From positions 806,001 through 870,000 of the forward strand of contig NC_012586.1 in the NCBI RefSeq assembly GCF_000018545.1: a DNA stretch of 64,000 nt, read 5' to 3'. The notes under the pieces were generated by a model. It was not told where the DNA came from and searched no databases. It was given only the letters and a program-made list of their open reading frames with translations. Of this stretch, positions 36,627 through 45,206 are shown one piece after another (position 1 is the first letter of the stretch; each line of letters starts with the position of its first letter). A program made the position numbers and the translations under genes. This stretch comes from Sinorhizobium fredii NGR234 (GTDB lineage Bacteria; Pseudomonadota; Alphaproteobacteria; Rhizobiales; Rhizobiaceae).

Positions 36627-38050
36627 AGACCTTCAAATTTCTGCTGTTCGTCAGCTCCCTCGCCATTGCAGGCGGGGGAGGGTACGTGGCTGGCACTCGC
36701 GGCCTTGCCCCGGAACTGAGCCAATTTCTCTCCGAGCGTGCGTTCGGAGAGACGGTCACCGCGCGGCCGGTGCCGACGGGAAGGATTATCTATTATCAAC
36801 ACCCGGACGGGCTGCCGGAGTATTCCGCCAAACCCAAGTCGGCATCGGATGGACGCCCCTTCCGTGCCGTGCGGCAGAGCGAAGACGTGAGTTTCGAACC
36901 CATCAAGCCGAGCGCCGTGAAAACAAACGCCGCATCGGCCGGTGGCGGCCGCAAGATACTGTATTACCGCAACCCCATGGGCCTTCCCGACACCTCTAGG
37001 GTGCCGAAGAAGGACTCGATGGGCATGGACTATATCCCGGTCTACGAGGGCGACGAGGCGAACAGGTCCGTCGTCAAAGTCTCCCTGGGCAAGTTGCAGC
37101 GTACGGGAGTGAAAACCGCCACGGCAGAGCGAACCGTGATTGCACGTGAGGTGCGGGTCCCAGGGACAATCGCCTTCGACGAGCGGTTGACCCGCATCGT
37201 CTCGATGCGGGCGGACTCCTTCATCGAAGACGTCGCGAACGTCACTACGGGCGACCTCGTGAAGAAAGGCGACGACCTCTTCCGCTTTTATTCGAAGGAT
37301 ATTGCGAAGGCAGGAGCGGAATACGCAACCGAACTCCGGAGCGGCGGGAAGCCGAATCCAGATGTCGGAGGGGCGCTGCAATTGCGCAATCTCGGAGTGC
37401 CGGAAGAAGCGATCAGCTCGATCGCCAAGAGCCGCGCGGTTCCCCGGAGTATCGCCTATCTCTCGCCGAACGACGGTATCGTCCTCGAACGCAGTGCGAC
37501 GACCGGAATGATGGCGGAGGCAGGCGACGTCCTGTTTCGCATTGCCGACACTTCGCGGATATGGGTGATCGCCGACGTTCCCGAATATGATGTCGCATCG
37601 ATCCGGAAGGGCGTTCCGGCGACGGTCACGGTTCGGAACCTTCCCGGTAAGACCTTCAAAGGCGTCATCGATCTGATCTACCCGGAAGTCCAGACGCAGA
37701 CCCGGACCGCAAAGGTCCGGATAGAGCTTCCCAATCCCGACGGGCTGCTGCTCGCCAACATGTATGCCGAGGTCGAGATCGAGTCCGGTGCAGCCGACCC
37801 CGTCGTCGCCGTCCCGAACAGCGCCGTCATCGATACGGGCGATCGGCAGATCGTGTTCGTCGACAAGGGGGACGGGCGGTTCGAGCCGAGGGATGTGTCG
37901 ATCGGCATGCGTGGCGAAGACAAGACGGAGGTTACCAAAGGGGTCGACGTCGGGGAGAAAGTTGTCGTCTCTGCGAACTTCTTGCTCGACGCCGAAAGCA
38001 ACCTCAACGCGGCGCTGGACGCGCTCGGCAACAGCGAGGCCCAGCCATGA
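36623..38050 (+). CDS. cusB: CusB-like RND periplasmic adaptor
   Basis: The GTG start overlaps the preceding stop. After an N-terminal membrane anchor comes a heavy-metal-binding domain in two versions: a degenerate IIYYQHPDGLPEYS and a canonical ILYYRNPMGLPDTSRVPKKD with MGMDYIPVY. The membrane-fusion body follows with lipoyl and barrel parts (GTIAFDERLTRIVS, LSPNDGIVLERSATTGMMAEAGD, VRIELPNPDGLLLANMYAEV). The Met-containing domain agrees with Cu(I)/Ag(I) specificity. The stop overlaps the cusA start (ATGA). It should link CusA to an outer-membrane TolC such as that encoded at 19275. Confidence 0.94.
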   Translation: MKTFKFLLFVSSLAIAGGGGYVAGTRGLAPELSQFLSERAFGETVTARPVPTGRIIYYQHPDGLPEYSAKPKSASDGRPFRAVRQSEDVSFEPIKPSAVKTNAASAGGGRKILYYRNPMGLPDTSRVPKKDSMGMDYIPVYEGDEANRSVVKVSLGKLQRTGVKTATAERTVIAREVRVPGTIAFDERLTRIVSMRADSFIEDVANVTTGDLVKKGDDLFRFYSKDIAKAGAEYATELRSGGKPNPDVGGALQLRNLGVPEEAISSIAKSRAVPRSIAYLSPNDGIVLERSATTGMMAEAGDVLFRIADTSRIWVIADVPEYDVASIRKGVPATVTVRNLPGKTFKGVIDLIYPEVQTQTRTAKVRIELPNPDGLLLANMYAEVEIESGAADPVVAVPNSAVIDTGDRQIVFVDKGDGRFEPRDVSIGMRGEDKTEVTKGVDVGEKVVVSANFLLDAESNLNAALDALGNSEAQP

Positions 38051-41000
38051 TAGCGAATGTCATCGCATGGTCGGCCCGCAATCTCGTGCTGATCGTCGTC
38101 GGGGCGGCGCTCGCCGTCGCGGCAGGCGTCTATTCCCTGCGCACGCTTCCCCTCGACGCCATTCCCGACCTCTCGGACGTCCAGGTCATCGTCTTCACCG
38201 ACTATCCGGGGCAGGCACCGCAGGTCGTCGAGGACCAGGTCACGTATACGCTGACGACGTCGATGCTAACGGTACCGCGATCGCGGGTCGTCCGGGGCTT
38301 CTCCTTCTTCGGCGTCTCCTTTGTCTACGTGATCTTCGAAGACGGAACCGATCCCTATTGGGCGCGCAGCCGCGTGCTCGAATATCTGAACGCTGCGTCC
38401 AGCCGTCTTCCCGAAGGCGTGTCGCCGAGCCTCGGTCCAGACGCGACCGGGGTCGGCTGGGTCTACCAGTACGCCCTTGTCGCCAAGGAACTCTCGCTCG
38501 CCGAACTGCGCTCGCTCCAGGACTGGGTCGTCCGTTTCGCCGCCTCGAAGTCCGAAGGCGTCGCCGAGGTCGCGAGCGTCGGCGGCTTCGTGAAGCAATA
38601 TTCCGTCGTCGTCGATCCGGCCCGGTTGAAGGCCCAGAACGTCACGCTGAAGCAGATCGCCGACGCCGTTCGAGCAAGCAACCGCGACGTCGGTGGCCGA
38701 ACCGTCGAAATCTCTGAGTTCGAATTCATGGTCCGGGGCAAGGGCTACCTGCAGGGCGTTAAGGACATCGAGAGGATCGTCATGACGACCGAGAACGGCA
38801 CGCCGCTGCGCCTCGGCGACGTCGCCCGGGTGGAGATAGTCCCCGACGAACGGCGTGGCATCACCGAGCTGAATGGCGAGGGAGAGGTCGCCAGCGGCAT
38901 CGTGCTCCAGCGCTTCGGCGCGAACGCGTTGACCGTCATCGACAATGCGAAGAGAAGCCTGGCCGCAATCAAGGACAGCTTGCCTGCCGGGACGGAAATC
39001 CTGCCCGTCTATGACCGTTCCGAACTGATCAACGCTGCCATCGAGACGCTGAAGGGAACGCTGGTCGAGGAATCCATTGTCGTCGCCTTGGTGACGATCG
39101 CGTTCCTTCTCCATGTCCGCAGTGCCCTGGTGGCGATCATCATGCTGCCGATCGGCATCCTGATTTCCTTCGTCGCCATGCGGTCGCTCGGCATCGGGGC
39201 GAACATCATGAGTCTCGGCGGCATCGCCATCGCCATCGGCGCGATGATCGACGCCGCCATCGTGATGATCGAAAACGCCCACAAACATCTCGAACGTGCG
39301 CCGCCCGACAAGCCGCGGACGGAGATACTCATCAAGGCCGCGAGCGAGGTCGGGCCTGCGCTCTTCTTCAGCCTGCTGATCATCACGGTGTCGTTCCTGC
39401 CGATCTTCACGCTGGAATCCCAGGAAGGCCGGCTGTTCGGGCCGCTCGCCTTCACGAAGACCTTCGCCATGGCGGCGGCCGCCCTCCTTTCGGTGACGCT
39501 CGTGCCTGCGCTGATGGTGGTCTTCGTCCGGGGGCGGATCGTTCCGGAGCACAGGAACCCGCTCAACCGTTTCCTGATCTGGATTTATCGCCCGGTCATC
39601 TCCGGGGTGCTCCAGGCGAAGACGCTTACCATCCTTCTGGCAATCGTCGCCTTGGCGGTAACCGTCTGGCCCGCCCGTCAGATCGGCAGCGAGTTCATGC
39701 CCAGCCTGAACGAAGGCACGCTGATGTACATGCCGACGACCTTGCCCGGCCTTTCGGTAACGAAGGCAGCCGAACTGATGCAGACGCAGGATCGGATCAT
39801 CAAATCCTTCCCGGAGGTCGAGACGGTCTTCGGCAAGGCGGGAAGGGCGCTGACCGCCACCGATCCCGCGCCCACGGAGATGTTCGAGACGATCATCACT
39901 TTGAAACCGAAGTCGGAATGGCGGCCCGGCGTCACAATTGACAGCCTGAAACAGGAGATGGACGCAGCGCTGCAGTTTCCCGGCGTCTCGAATGCCTGGA
40001 CAATGCCGATCCGCGCCCGAATCGATATGCTGTCGACGGGCATCAGGACCCCCGTCGGCGTCAAGGTCTACGGGACGGACCTCAAGGAGATGGAGCGGAT
40101 CGCCCGCGATGTCGAGACCGTCCTGAAGACGATCCCCGGGACGTCGAGCGCCTACGCGGAGCGGGTGATCGGCGGCTACTATCTCGACATCGTTCCGGAC
40201 CGGATGGCGCTCGGGCGATACGGCTTGAGCGTCGATGACGTCCAGGAGGTCATCGGCACGGCGCTGGGTTCGGAGGTGGTGACCTCGACGGCCGAGGGCC
40301 GAGAGCGCTACGGGGTCGCCGTGCGTTATCCGCGCGCCTTCCGGAGCGATCCCCAGTCGATAGCCCGGGACGTCCAGGTCGCCCTTCCTGGCGGCGGCAC
40401 GGTGCCGTTGGGGGAGGTCGCCGAGGTGAAGCTGACTCGGGGCGCGACGACGATCCGGACCGAGAACGGCCAGCTTGCCGTCTATGTCTTCGTCGACATA
40501 ACGGGTCGCGATCTGGGCGGCTATGTCGCGGAAGCGCAGCATGCGGTCGCCAGCAGCGTGAAGATGCCGGCCGGGTATTCGGTCGCCTGGAGCGGCCAGT
40601 ACGAATACCTCGAGCGGGCGAAGGCGCGTCTCGCGATCGTCGTGCCGCTGACGCTCGCCCTGATCTTCCTGCTGCTATACCTGAACTTCAAGGCGCTCAC
40701 CGAGACGCTGATCGTCATGCTGTCGCTACCGTTCGCCTTGGTCGGCGGCATCTGGATGATGTGGTGGCTTGGCTTCAACGCCTCCGTCGCGGTGGTCGTC
40801 GGCTTCATTGCCTTGGCCGGGGTCGCGGCCGAGACGGGCGTGATCATGCTGATCTATCTCGACCAGGCTTGGAAAGAGCGGAGCTCTGCTTGCCAAGCCG
40901 ACAATCGAGAACCGACCAGAACTGACCTTCATCAGGCGATCATGGTCGGCGCGGTCGAACGGGTTCGGCCGAAAATGATGACCGTCGTCGCGATCATGGC

Positions 41001-41223
41001 CGGGCTTGTGCCGATCCTCTGGAGCACGGGTGCAGGCTCGGAAATCATGCAGCGCATCGCCGTGCCGATGATCGGCGGGATGATCTCGTCCACGATCCTG
41101 ACGCTGGCGGTCATCCCGGCGATCTACGGGCTGGTTAAGGGTTGGCGGCTGCAGGCAGGCGGGACCGTCGGGACGGCGCGAATCGAGGCAGAACAGGCGG
41201 CCCTGAAAGAGGCTGCCGAATGA
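38047..41223 (+). CDS. cusA: CusA-like heavy-metal efflux RND transporter
   Basis: A 1058-residue HME-RND pump: twelve expected membrane helices, the first before LPLDAIPDLSDVQVIVFTDYPGQ (a HME-type signature). GGIAIAIGAMIDAAIVMIENAHKHLE is helix 4 with the proton-relay Asp and Glu of this class. Met-rich parts of the periplasmic funnel are present (EFMPSLNEGTLMYMPTTL). It should export Cu(I)/Ag(I) from periplasm or cytosol using the proton gradient. The frame is intact from ATG to stop. A microprotein gene follows 12 bp downstream. No CusC is in this operon; TolC and CusF are in the opposite-strand operon. Confidence 0.96.
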   Translation: MIANVIAWSARNLVLIVVGAALAVAAGVYSLRTLPLDAIPDLSDVQVIVFTDYPGQAPQVVEDQVTYTLTTSMLTVPRSRVVRGFSFFGVSFVYVIFEDGTDPYWARSRVLEYLNAASSRLPEGVSPSLGPDATGVGWVYQYALVAKELSLAELRSLQDWVVRFAASKSEGVAEVASVGGFVKQYSVVVDPARLKAQNVTLKQIADAVRASNRDVGGRTVEISEFEFMVRGKGYLQGVKDIERIVMTTENGTPLRLGDVARVEIVPDERRGITELNGEGEVASGIVLQRFGANALTVIDNAKRSLAAIKDSLPAGTEILPVYDRSELINAAIETLKGTLVEESIVVALVTIAFLLHVRSALVAIIMLPIGILISFVAMRSLGIGANIMSLGGIAIAIGAMIDAAIVMIENAHKHLERAPPDKPRTEILIKAASEVGPALFFSLLIITVSFLPIFTLESQEGRLFGPLAFTKTFAMAAAALLSVTLVPALMVVFVRGRIVPEHRNPLNRFLIWIYRPVISGVLQAKTLTILLAIVALAVTVWPARQIGSEFMPSLNEGTLMYMPTTLPGLSVTKAAELMQTQDRIIKSFPEVETVFGKAGRALTATDPAPTEMFETIITLKPKSEWRPGVTIDSLKQEMDAALQFPGVSNAWTMPIRARIDMLSTGIRTPVGVKVYGTDLKEMERIARDVETVLKTIPGTSSAYAERVIGGYYLDIVPDRMALGRYGLSVDDVQEVIGTALGSEVVTSTAEGRERYGVAVRYPRAFRSDPQSIARDVQVALPGGGTVPLGEVAEVKLTRGATTIRTENGQLAVYVFVDITGRDLGGYVAEAQHAVASSVKMPAGYSVAWSGQYEYLERAKARLAIVVPLTLALIFLLLYLNFKALTETLIVMLSLPFALVGGIWMMWWLGFNASVAVVVGFIALAGVAAETGVIMLIYLDQAWKERSSACQADNREPTRTDLHQAIMVGAVERVRPKMMTVVAIMAGLVPILWSTGAGSEIMQRIAVPMIGGMISSTILTLAVIPAIYGLVKGWRLQAGGTVGTARIEAEQAALKEAAE

Positions 41224-41235
41224 AGGGAGGATGCC

Positions 41236-41355
41236 ATGACGGACGATATGATGGGCGGCGGCATGATGTGGGGCATGGGGGGCATCGGCATTCTCGCGCT
41301 ACTTATGATCGTGCTCGTAATTGCGGCCCTGATAAAATACGTGTTCTTCCGCTGA
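41236..41355 (+). CDS. Met-rich single-span microprotein, 39 aa
   Basis: A short open frame directly after cusA with AAGGGAGG before its ATG. It encodes MTDDMMGGGMMWGMGGIG, a membrane helix (ILALLMIVLVIAALI) and a short end KYVFFR. Eight Met in the first 25 residues suggest a thioether copper site next to the membrane. The 12-bp gap and good ribosome site argue for translation in the cus operon. It could be a small accessory subunit of CusA, as AcrZ is for AcrB, but that is inference. It is too short for most gene callers. Confidence 0.65.
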   Translation: MTDDMMGGGMMWGMGGIGILALLMIVLVIAALIKYVFFR

Positions 41356-41459
41356 GACGTCCGCGGGCGTCGCATAACGCGATGTTGACCCGCCGGGCCG
41401 CCGTAGTGCCGCATAGTGGCTTGTATTCCCGAGTGTTCGGCGCGATTCTCTCTGGTGAT

Positions 41460-41819
41460 ATGAAACACCTGTCGGTCCGACAACTTGTCGTCTTGATCCT
41501 CGCGATATTCGTCGCCGCGGGAATGGGGCTGGCCGTCGGCCAGGCGAGTGGCATGGCTGCGAAGATGGCGGTGATGTCCGAAATGGCGGCGGCGGATCAC
41601 GGCGACTGCCAGGACTGCCCTGAGCAGCCCGCCGATAGCGCCATGAAGGCGATGGCTTGCGGCAACGTCTGCGCCGCTCCGGTCGTCGCGCCGCTACCAA
41701 TCGCGGCGCTCGTCCCGACCGGGGAGAAGGCGGCTCCCTTCGCGGTTGGCGATCTGCTCGTCGATGGCAGGGCGCTGCCGCCCGACCCCGATCCTCCACG
41801 AACCTCCTACATCGGCTGA
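41460..41819 (+). CDS. Secreted Cys-rich small protein between cusA and multicopper oxidase
   Basis: A 119-residue protein. The N-terminal hydrophobic segment (LVVLILAIFVAAGMGLAVGQA) precedes the metal-like cluster DHGDCQDCPEQPADSAMKAMACGNVCAAPVV and a proline-rich end (DPDPPRTSYIG). The CxxC plus CGNxC pattern parallels those in the three sister proteins of this island. It is co-directional with cusA and with the multicopper oxidase. Function is unknown; periplasmic copper capture is the simplest guess. Confidence 0.7.
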   Translation: MKHLSVRQLVVLILAIFVAAGMGLAVGQASGMAAKMAVMSEMAAADHGDCQDCPEQPADSAMKAMACGNVCAAPVVAPLPIAALVPTGEKAAPFAVGDLLVDGRALPPDPDPPRTSYIG

Positions 41820-41918
41820 TTTCCGGCTGCCGCGACCAGTGGCCGAGCCGGGCAAGCGAACGCGTGCGCATTCAAGGCCCACGTGTCCTCTCATCCTCGA
41901 TGATCGGAAAGATCGAAC

Positions 41919-43360
41919 GTGACTGAAGTACCCAACAGCGTCGTGTCTCGTCGGAGCCTGCTCCAGGCCGGAGCGGGTCTTCTGCTGGCGACGGCATTGC
42001 CGCCGCTCCCGACGCGGGCCGCGTCGCCCGACGGGTACCGGATCGTCACCGCGCCGGCCCGCGCACGGCTTGTCGGTCCGGATCAGCCAAAGACGGATGT
42101 CTGGACCTATAATGGCACCGTGCCCGGTTCGCTTGTCCGGCTCCGCCAGGGTGAACCAGCCCGCCTCCTCGTAGAAAACCGTCTCGCCCAGGAGACGACG
42201 GTTCATTGGCACGGCATCAGGCTGTCCAATTCGATGGACGGCGTGCCTGGCCTGACGCAACCGCCGATCAAACCCGGGGGGAACTTCGTCTACGAATTCA
42301 CCCCACCGGACGCGGGTACCTTTTGGTACCACCCGCATGCCAACAGCCTCGAGCAACTCGGTCGCGGCCTCGCCGGAGCGGTGATCGTCGAAGAGCGGGA
42401 ACCCGTCGCCGTCGATCGGGCCCTTCTCTGGCTCCTTTCCGACGGGCGGCTGACCGGGGAAGGCGGCATCGCCTCCGGGTTCGGCAACCGCATGGAAGCG
42501 GGGATGTCCGGGCGGGTCGGCAATACCGTCACCTTGAACGGCCGGGTCTCTGCAGCGGAAACAGTCCGAGCAGGAGAGCGCGTCCGTCTGCGCCTCGTCA
42601 ACGCTTCGCTGGCGCGGATCATGGCCCTGCGCTTCGAGGGACATCGGCCCCGGGTCGTGGCGGTCGACGGCCAGCCCTGCGATCCCCACGAGCCCGACGG
42701 CGGCCGCATCCTTCTCGGTCCGGCGATGCGGGCCGACGTCATGCTCGACATGCTGGGCGAACCTAGACGGCGCTACGATGTCATCGACGATTTTTACGAT
42801 GGCCTGTCCTATCGGCTGACGCAGCTCGTCTATGATGGGAGGCAACCGATCCGCGGGCACGCTCCCGACGCGCCGCTGGAGTTGCCCCGCAATCCCTTGC
42901 CCGAACCCGATCTCGCCTCCGCCGAGCGCCACACGCTGACCCTCCAGGGCGGCATGATGATGGGCGGAGGTGGCATGCAGGGCGGGATGCTGGTGGTGGC
43001 GGCATGATGGGCATGGGCCATGGCGCTGTCTGGGCGATCAACGGTCAGTCGATGACCGGGGACGGTCATGCCGGAATGGAGCCCGTCCTCGCTTTCAAGC
43101 GCGGCCGCAGCATCGTGCTGGAACTGCGCAACGAGACTGCCTGGTGGCATCCGATGCATATCCACGGGCACAGCCTGCGGGTCCTGAGCCGCAACGGCAA
43201 GACCGTGCCGCATCGCCAGTGGCAGGACACGGTGTTGGTGGCTCCCAAGGATGTCGCCGAAGTCGCGTTCGTCGCCGACAATCCCGGCGACTGGATGCTC
43301 CACTGCCACGTCATGGACCACCAGATGACCGGAATGATGACCGTGCTGCGCATAGCCTGA
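41919..43360 (+). pseudogene. Multicopper oxidase split by a frameshift in a Gly/Met linker
   Basis: A TAT-like leader (SRRSLLQAGAGLLLATAL) is followed by domain 1 (HWHGIRLSNSMDG, YHPHANSLEQLGRG) and a middle domain. In the Gly/Met-rich linker (GGMMMGGGGMQGGM) the first frame ends AA-stop at 43007. The C-terminal cupredoxin lies in another frame and begins MMGMGHGAVWAING; it has HPMHIHGHSLRV and HCHVMDHQMTGMM. The second ATG overlaps the first stop (ATGA at 43004), so a coupled two-chain product is possible. Reading GGGGMMGMG across the shift needs only one base, so a recent mutation or assembly error is equally likely. Confidence 0.85.
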
Positions 43361-43390
43361 ACAAGCAAAGCCTGCTCAAGGAGAACAGAA

Positions 43391-43831
43391 ATGAACCGAA
43401 CAATCCGTTTCGCCAGCGTCGCCGCTCTCGTAGCCTTCGCCGCGCCGGCGCTCGCCGATCCGCTCCAGGCGACGCTCTACAAGAATCCGCAATGCGGCTG
43501 CTGCGAGGGCTATGCCGTCTATCTCCGCGAGAACGGCTTCAACGTCGATGTTAAGCCCACAAATGACCTTCTGGAGATCAGCCATAAGGCGGGCGTGGCG
43601 GAAGGAATGGAGGGCTGCCACACGATGTTCATCGACGGCTACGTTGTCGACGGGCATGTGCCCGTGAACGTCGTCCGAAAGCTCCTGAAGGAGCGGCCCC
43701 CGATCGCCGGCATCACGCTGCCGGGCATGCCGATGGGCTCGCCCGGAATGGCCGGGACGAAGACCGAGAAGTTCGTGATCTACACCGTGCCCAAGGACGG
43801 CAAGAAACCGGAGGTTTACGCGACTGAATGA
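43391..43831 (+). CDS. DUF411 periplasmic metal-binding protein
   Basis: A signal peptide (ASVAALVAFAAPALA) is followed by TLYKNPQCGCCEGYAVYL, the CxCC motif at residues 35-38 of DUF411, and by GMEGCHTMFIDGYVVDGHVP. Members often sit with copper and silver resistance genes and probably bind Cu(I). The C-terminus has GMPMGSPGMAG, a Met-rich tract. AAGGAGAAC precedes the ATG and the stop overlaps the next start (ATGA). Full length for the family at 146 residues. Confidence 0.92.
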   Translation: MNRTIRFASVAALVAFAAPALADPLQATLYKNPQCGCCEGYAVYLRENGFNVDVKPTNDLLEISHKAGVAEGMEGCHTMFIDGYVVDGHVPVNVVRKLLKERPPIAGITLPGMPMGSPGMAGTKTEKFVIYTVPKDGKKPEVYATE

Positions 43832-44478
43832 ATAAGACCGTCCGCGTCGTCACACCCCACCGATCCGGCGCATCCGGCCCGCGCCGACGGCTGCTGCTTC
43901 TGTTGGTGATCCTGGCCGTCACCGGGATTGGGACCATGCTCATGCTCCGCGCTCCCGTCGGCCCCACGCTTGATGGCACTCCAAAAGGCTTCGTGCTCAG
44001 CGATGACCCGAGGCCCGTCGCGGATGTCCGGTTTACAGAGGGCGATGGGCGGCCGCGCGCGCTCGCCGATTTCGGCGGCAAGATCGTGTTGCTCAACGTA
44101 TGGGCGACTTGGTGCCTGCCATGCCGCAAGGAGATGCCCACGCTCGATCGGCTGCAGGCGACGCTGGGCGGCGACGGCTTCGAGGTTGTCGCGCTCTCGA
44201 TCGACCGCCAGGGAGCCGAGGCAGTGAAGACGTTCTACTGGGAGATCGGCGTGCGGAACCTCGCCGTGCGAGTCGACGCCTCCGGTCAGGCGCTCTCCGC
44301 CCTTGCGGCGGTCGGGCTGCCGACGACGATCCTGATTGACGCCGAGGGGCGCGAGCTTGGTCGTCTGATTGGGCCTGCCGAATGGGACGCGCCGGACATG
44401 GTCTCGTTCCTCAAGTCGATCGTCGCGCGGAAAACGGAAAGCTCCGCTGCATCCGAAATCAAGGAGAATTCGCCGTGA
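43828..44478 (+). CDS. TlpA-family membrane-anchored thioredoxin
   Basis: Translationally coupled to the DUF411 gene. A membrane anchor (RLLLLLVILAVTGIGTML) precedes a thioredoxin fold with ATWCLPCRKEMPTL (Cys96, Cys99) and the cis-Pro loop AVGLPTTILID. TlpA reductases keep the copper-binding cysteines of SCO and cytochrome oxidase reduced. Its position directly upstream of SCO fits that role here. The stop overlaps the SCO start (GTGA). Confidence 0.92.
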   Translation: MNKTVRVVTPHRSGASGPRRRLLLLLVILAVTGIGTMLMLRAPVGPTLDGTPKGFVLSDDPRPVADVRFTEGDGRPRALADFGGKIVLLNVWATWCLPCRKEMPTLDRLQATLGGDGFEVVALSIDRQGAEAVKTFYWEIGVRNLAVRVDASGQALSALAAVGLPTTILIDAEGRELGRLIGPAEWDAPDMVSFLKSIVARKTESSAASEIKENSP

Positions 44479-45206
44479 TCGTTTGTGCCTCCGGCTGGAC
44501 CTTTGGCGTTTCCCCGATTCTCCGCCTGGCGACGCTGGCGATCGCCACGCTGATCGCGTTGATCACGTGCGCGGCGGCGCACTCGCTCGAGGAGGTGGGC
44601 CAGGACATGCGCGATAAGGAGCGGTACTTCCAGGCCGTCGACAGCGAAGCGCCCCGGTTCTCGTTGCAAGACGCGGGCGGCGGCATGGTCAGCCTCGACT
44701 CCCTGCGCGGCAAGGTCGTCGTCTTGAATTTCGTCTACACAAACTGTCCCGACGTCTGTCCGCTTCACGCCGAGCGGATCGCCGAACTTCAGAAGATGGT
44801 CAACCAGACGCCAATGAAGGAGATGGTCGAGTTCGTCACGATCACCACCGACCCGAAGCACGACGCCGGACCGGTTCTCCGCGACTATGGCGCGGCGCAC
44901 GGGCTAAGTCCCGCAAACTGGGTCTTCCTGACGTCTGCGCCGGACAGGCCGGAGGACACAACCCGCAAGATCGCCGAGGCCTATGGACTCAAGTTCACCG
45001 AAGGCGATGACGGCATGCAGATGCATGGGATCGTCACCCACGTCATCGACCAGGACGGCCGCCTCCGCGCCCGGTTTCACGGGCTGAAGTTCGAACCGAT
45101 CAACCTCGTCGTGTTCGTCAACGCGCTGACAAACCGGACCCAGAAGCCGCATCCTCACCCTGAGCCCGGCTTCTGGGACAAGCTCAAAGGATCGCTTCCA
45201 TGGTAG
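44475..45206 (+). CDS. SCO1/SenC-family copper chaperone
   Basis: A GTG start overlapping the TlpA stop gives a 243-residue protein with an N-terminal anchor (LRLATLAIATLIALITCAAA). The copper site is Cys91-x3-Cys95 in YTNCPDVCP with the His in MHGIVTHVID (His189). SCO proteins deliver Cu to the CuA site of cytochrome oxidase or serve as thiol-disulphide redox proteins. Here the partners TlpA and DsbA-like flank it. The ATG of the next gene lies seven bases before its stop. Confidence 0.92.
   Translation: MIVCASGWTFGVSPILRLATLAIATLIALITCAAAHSLEEVGQDMRDKERYFQAVDSEAPRFSLQDAGGGMVSLDSLRGKVVVLNFVYTNCPDVCPLHAERIAELQKMVNQTPMKEMVEFVTITTDPKHDAGPVLRDYGAAHGLSPANWVFLTSAPDRPEDTTRKIAEAYGLKFTEGDDGMQMHGIVTHVIDQDGRLRARFHGLKFEPINLVVFVNALTNRTQKPHPHPEPGFWDKLKGSLPW

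Noticed and set aside
38266..40542. A 758-codon minus-strand frame inside cusA
   Set aside because: Antisense shadow of a clear RND transporter, with Arg/His/Asp-rich composition and no domain.
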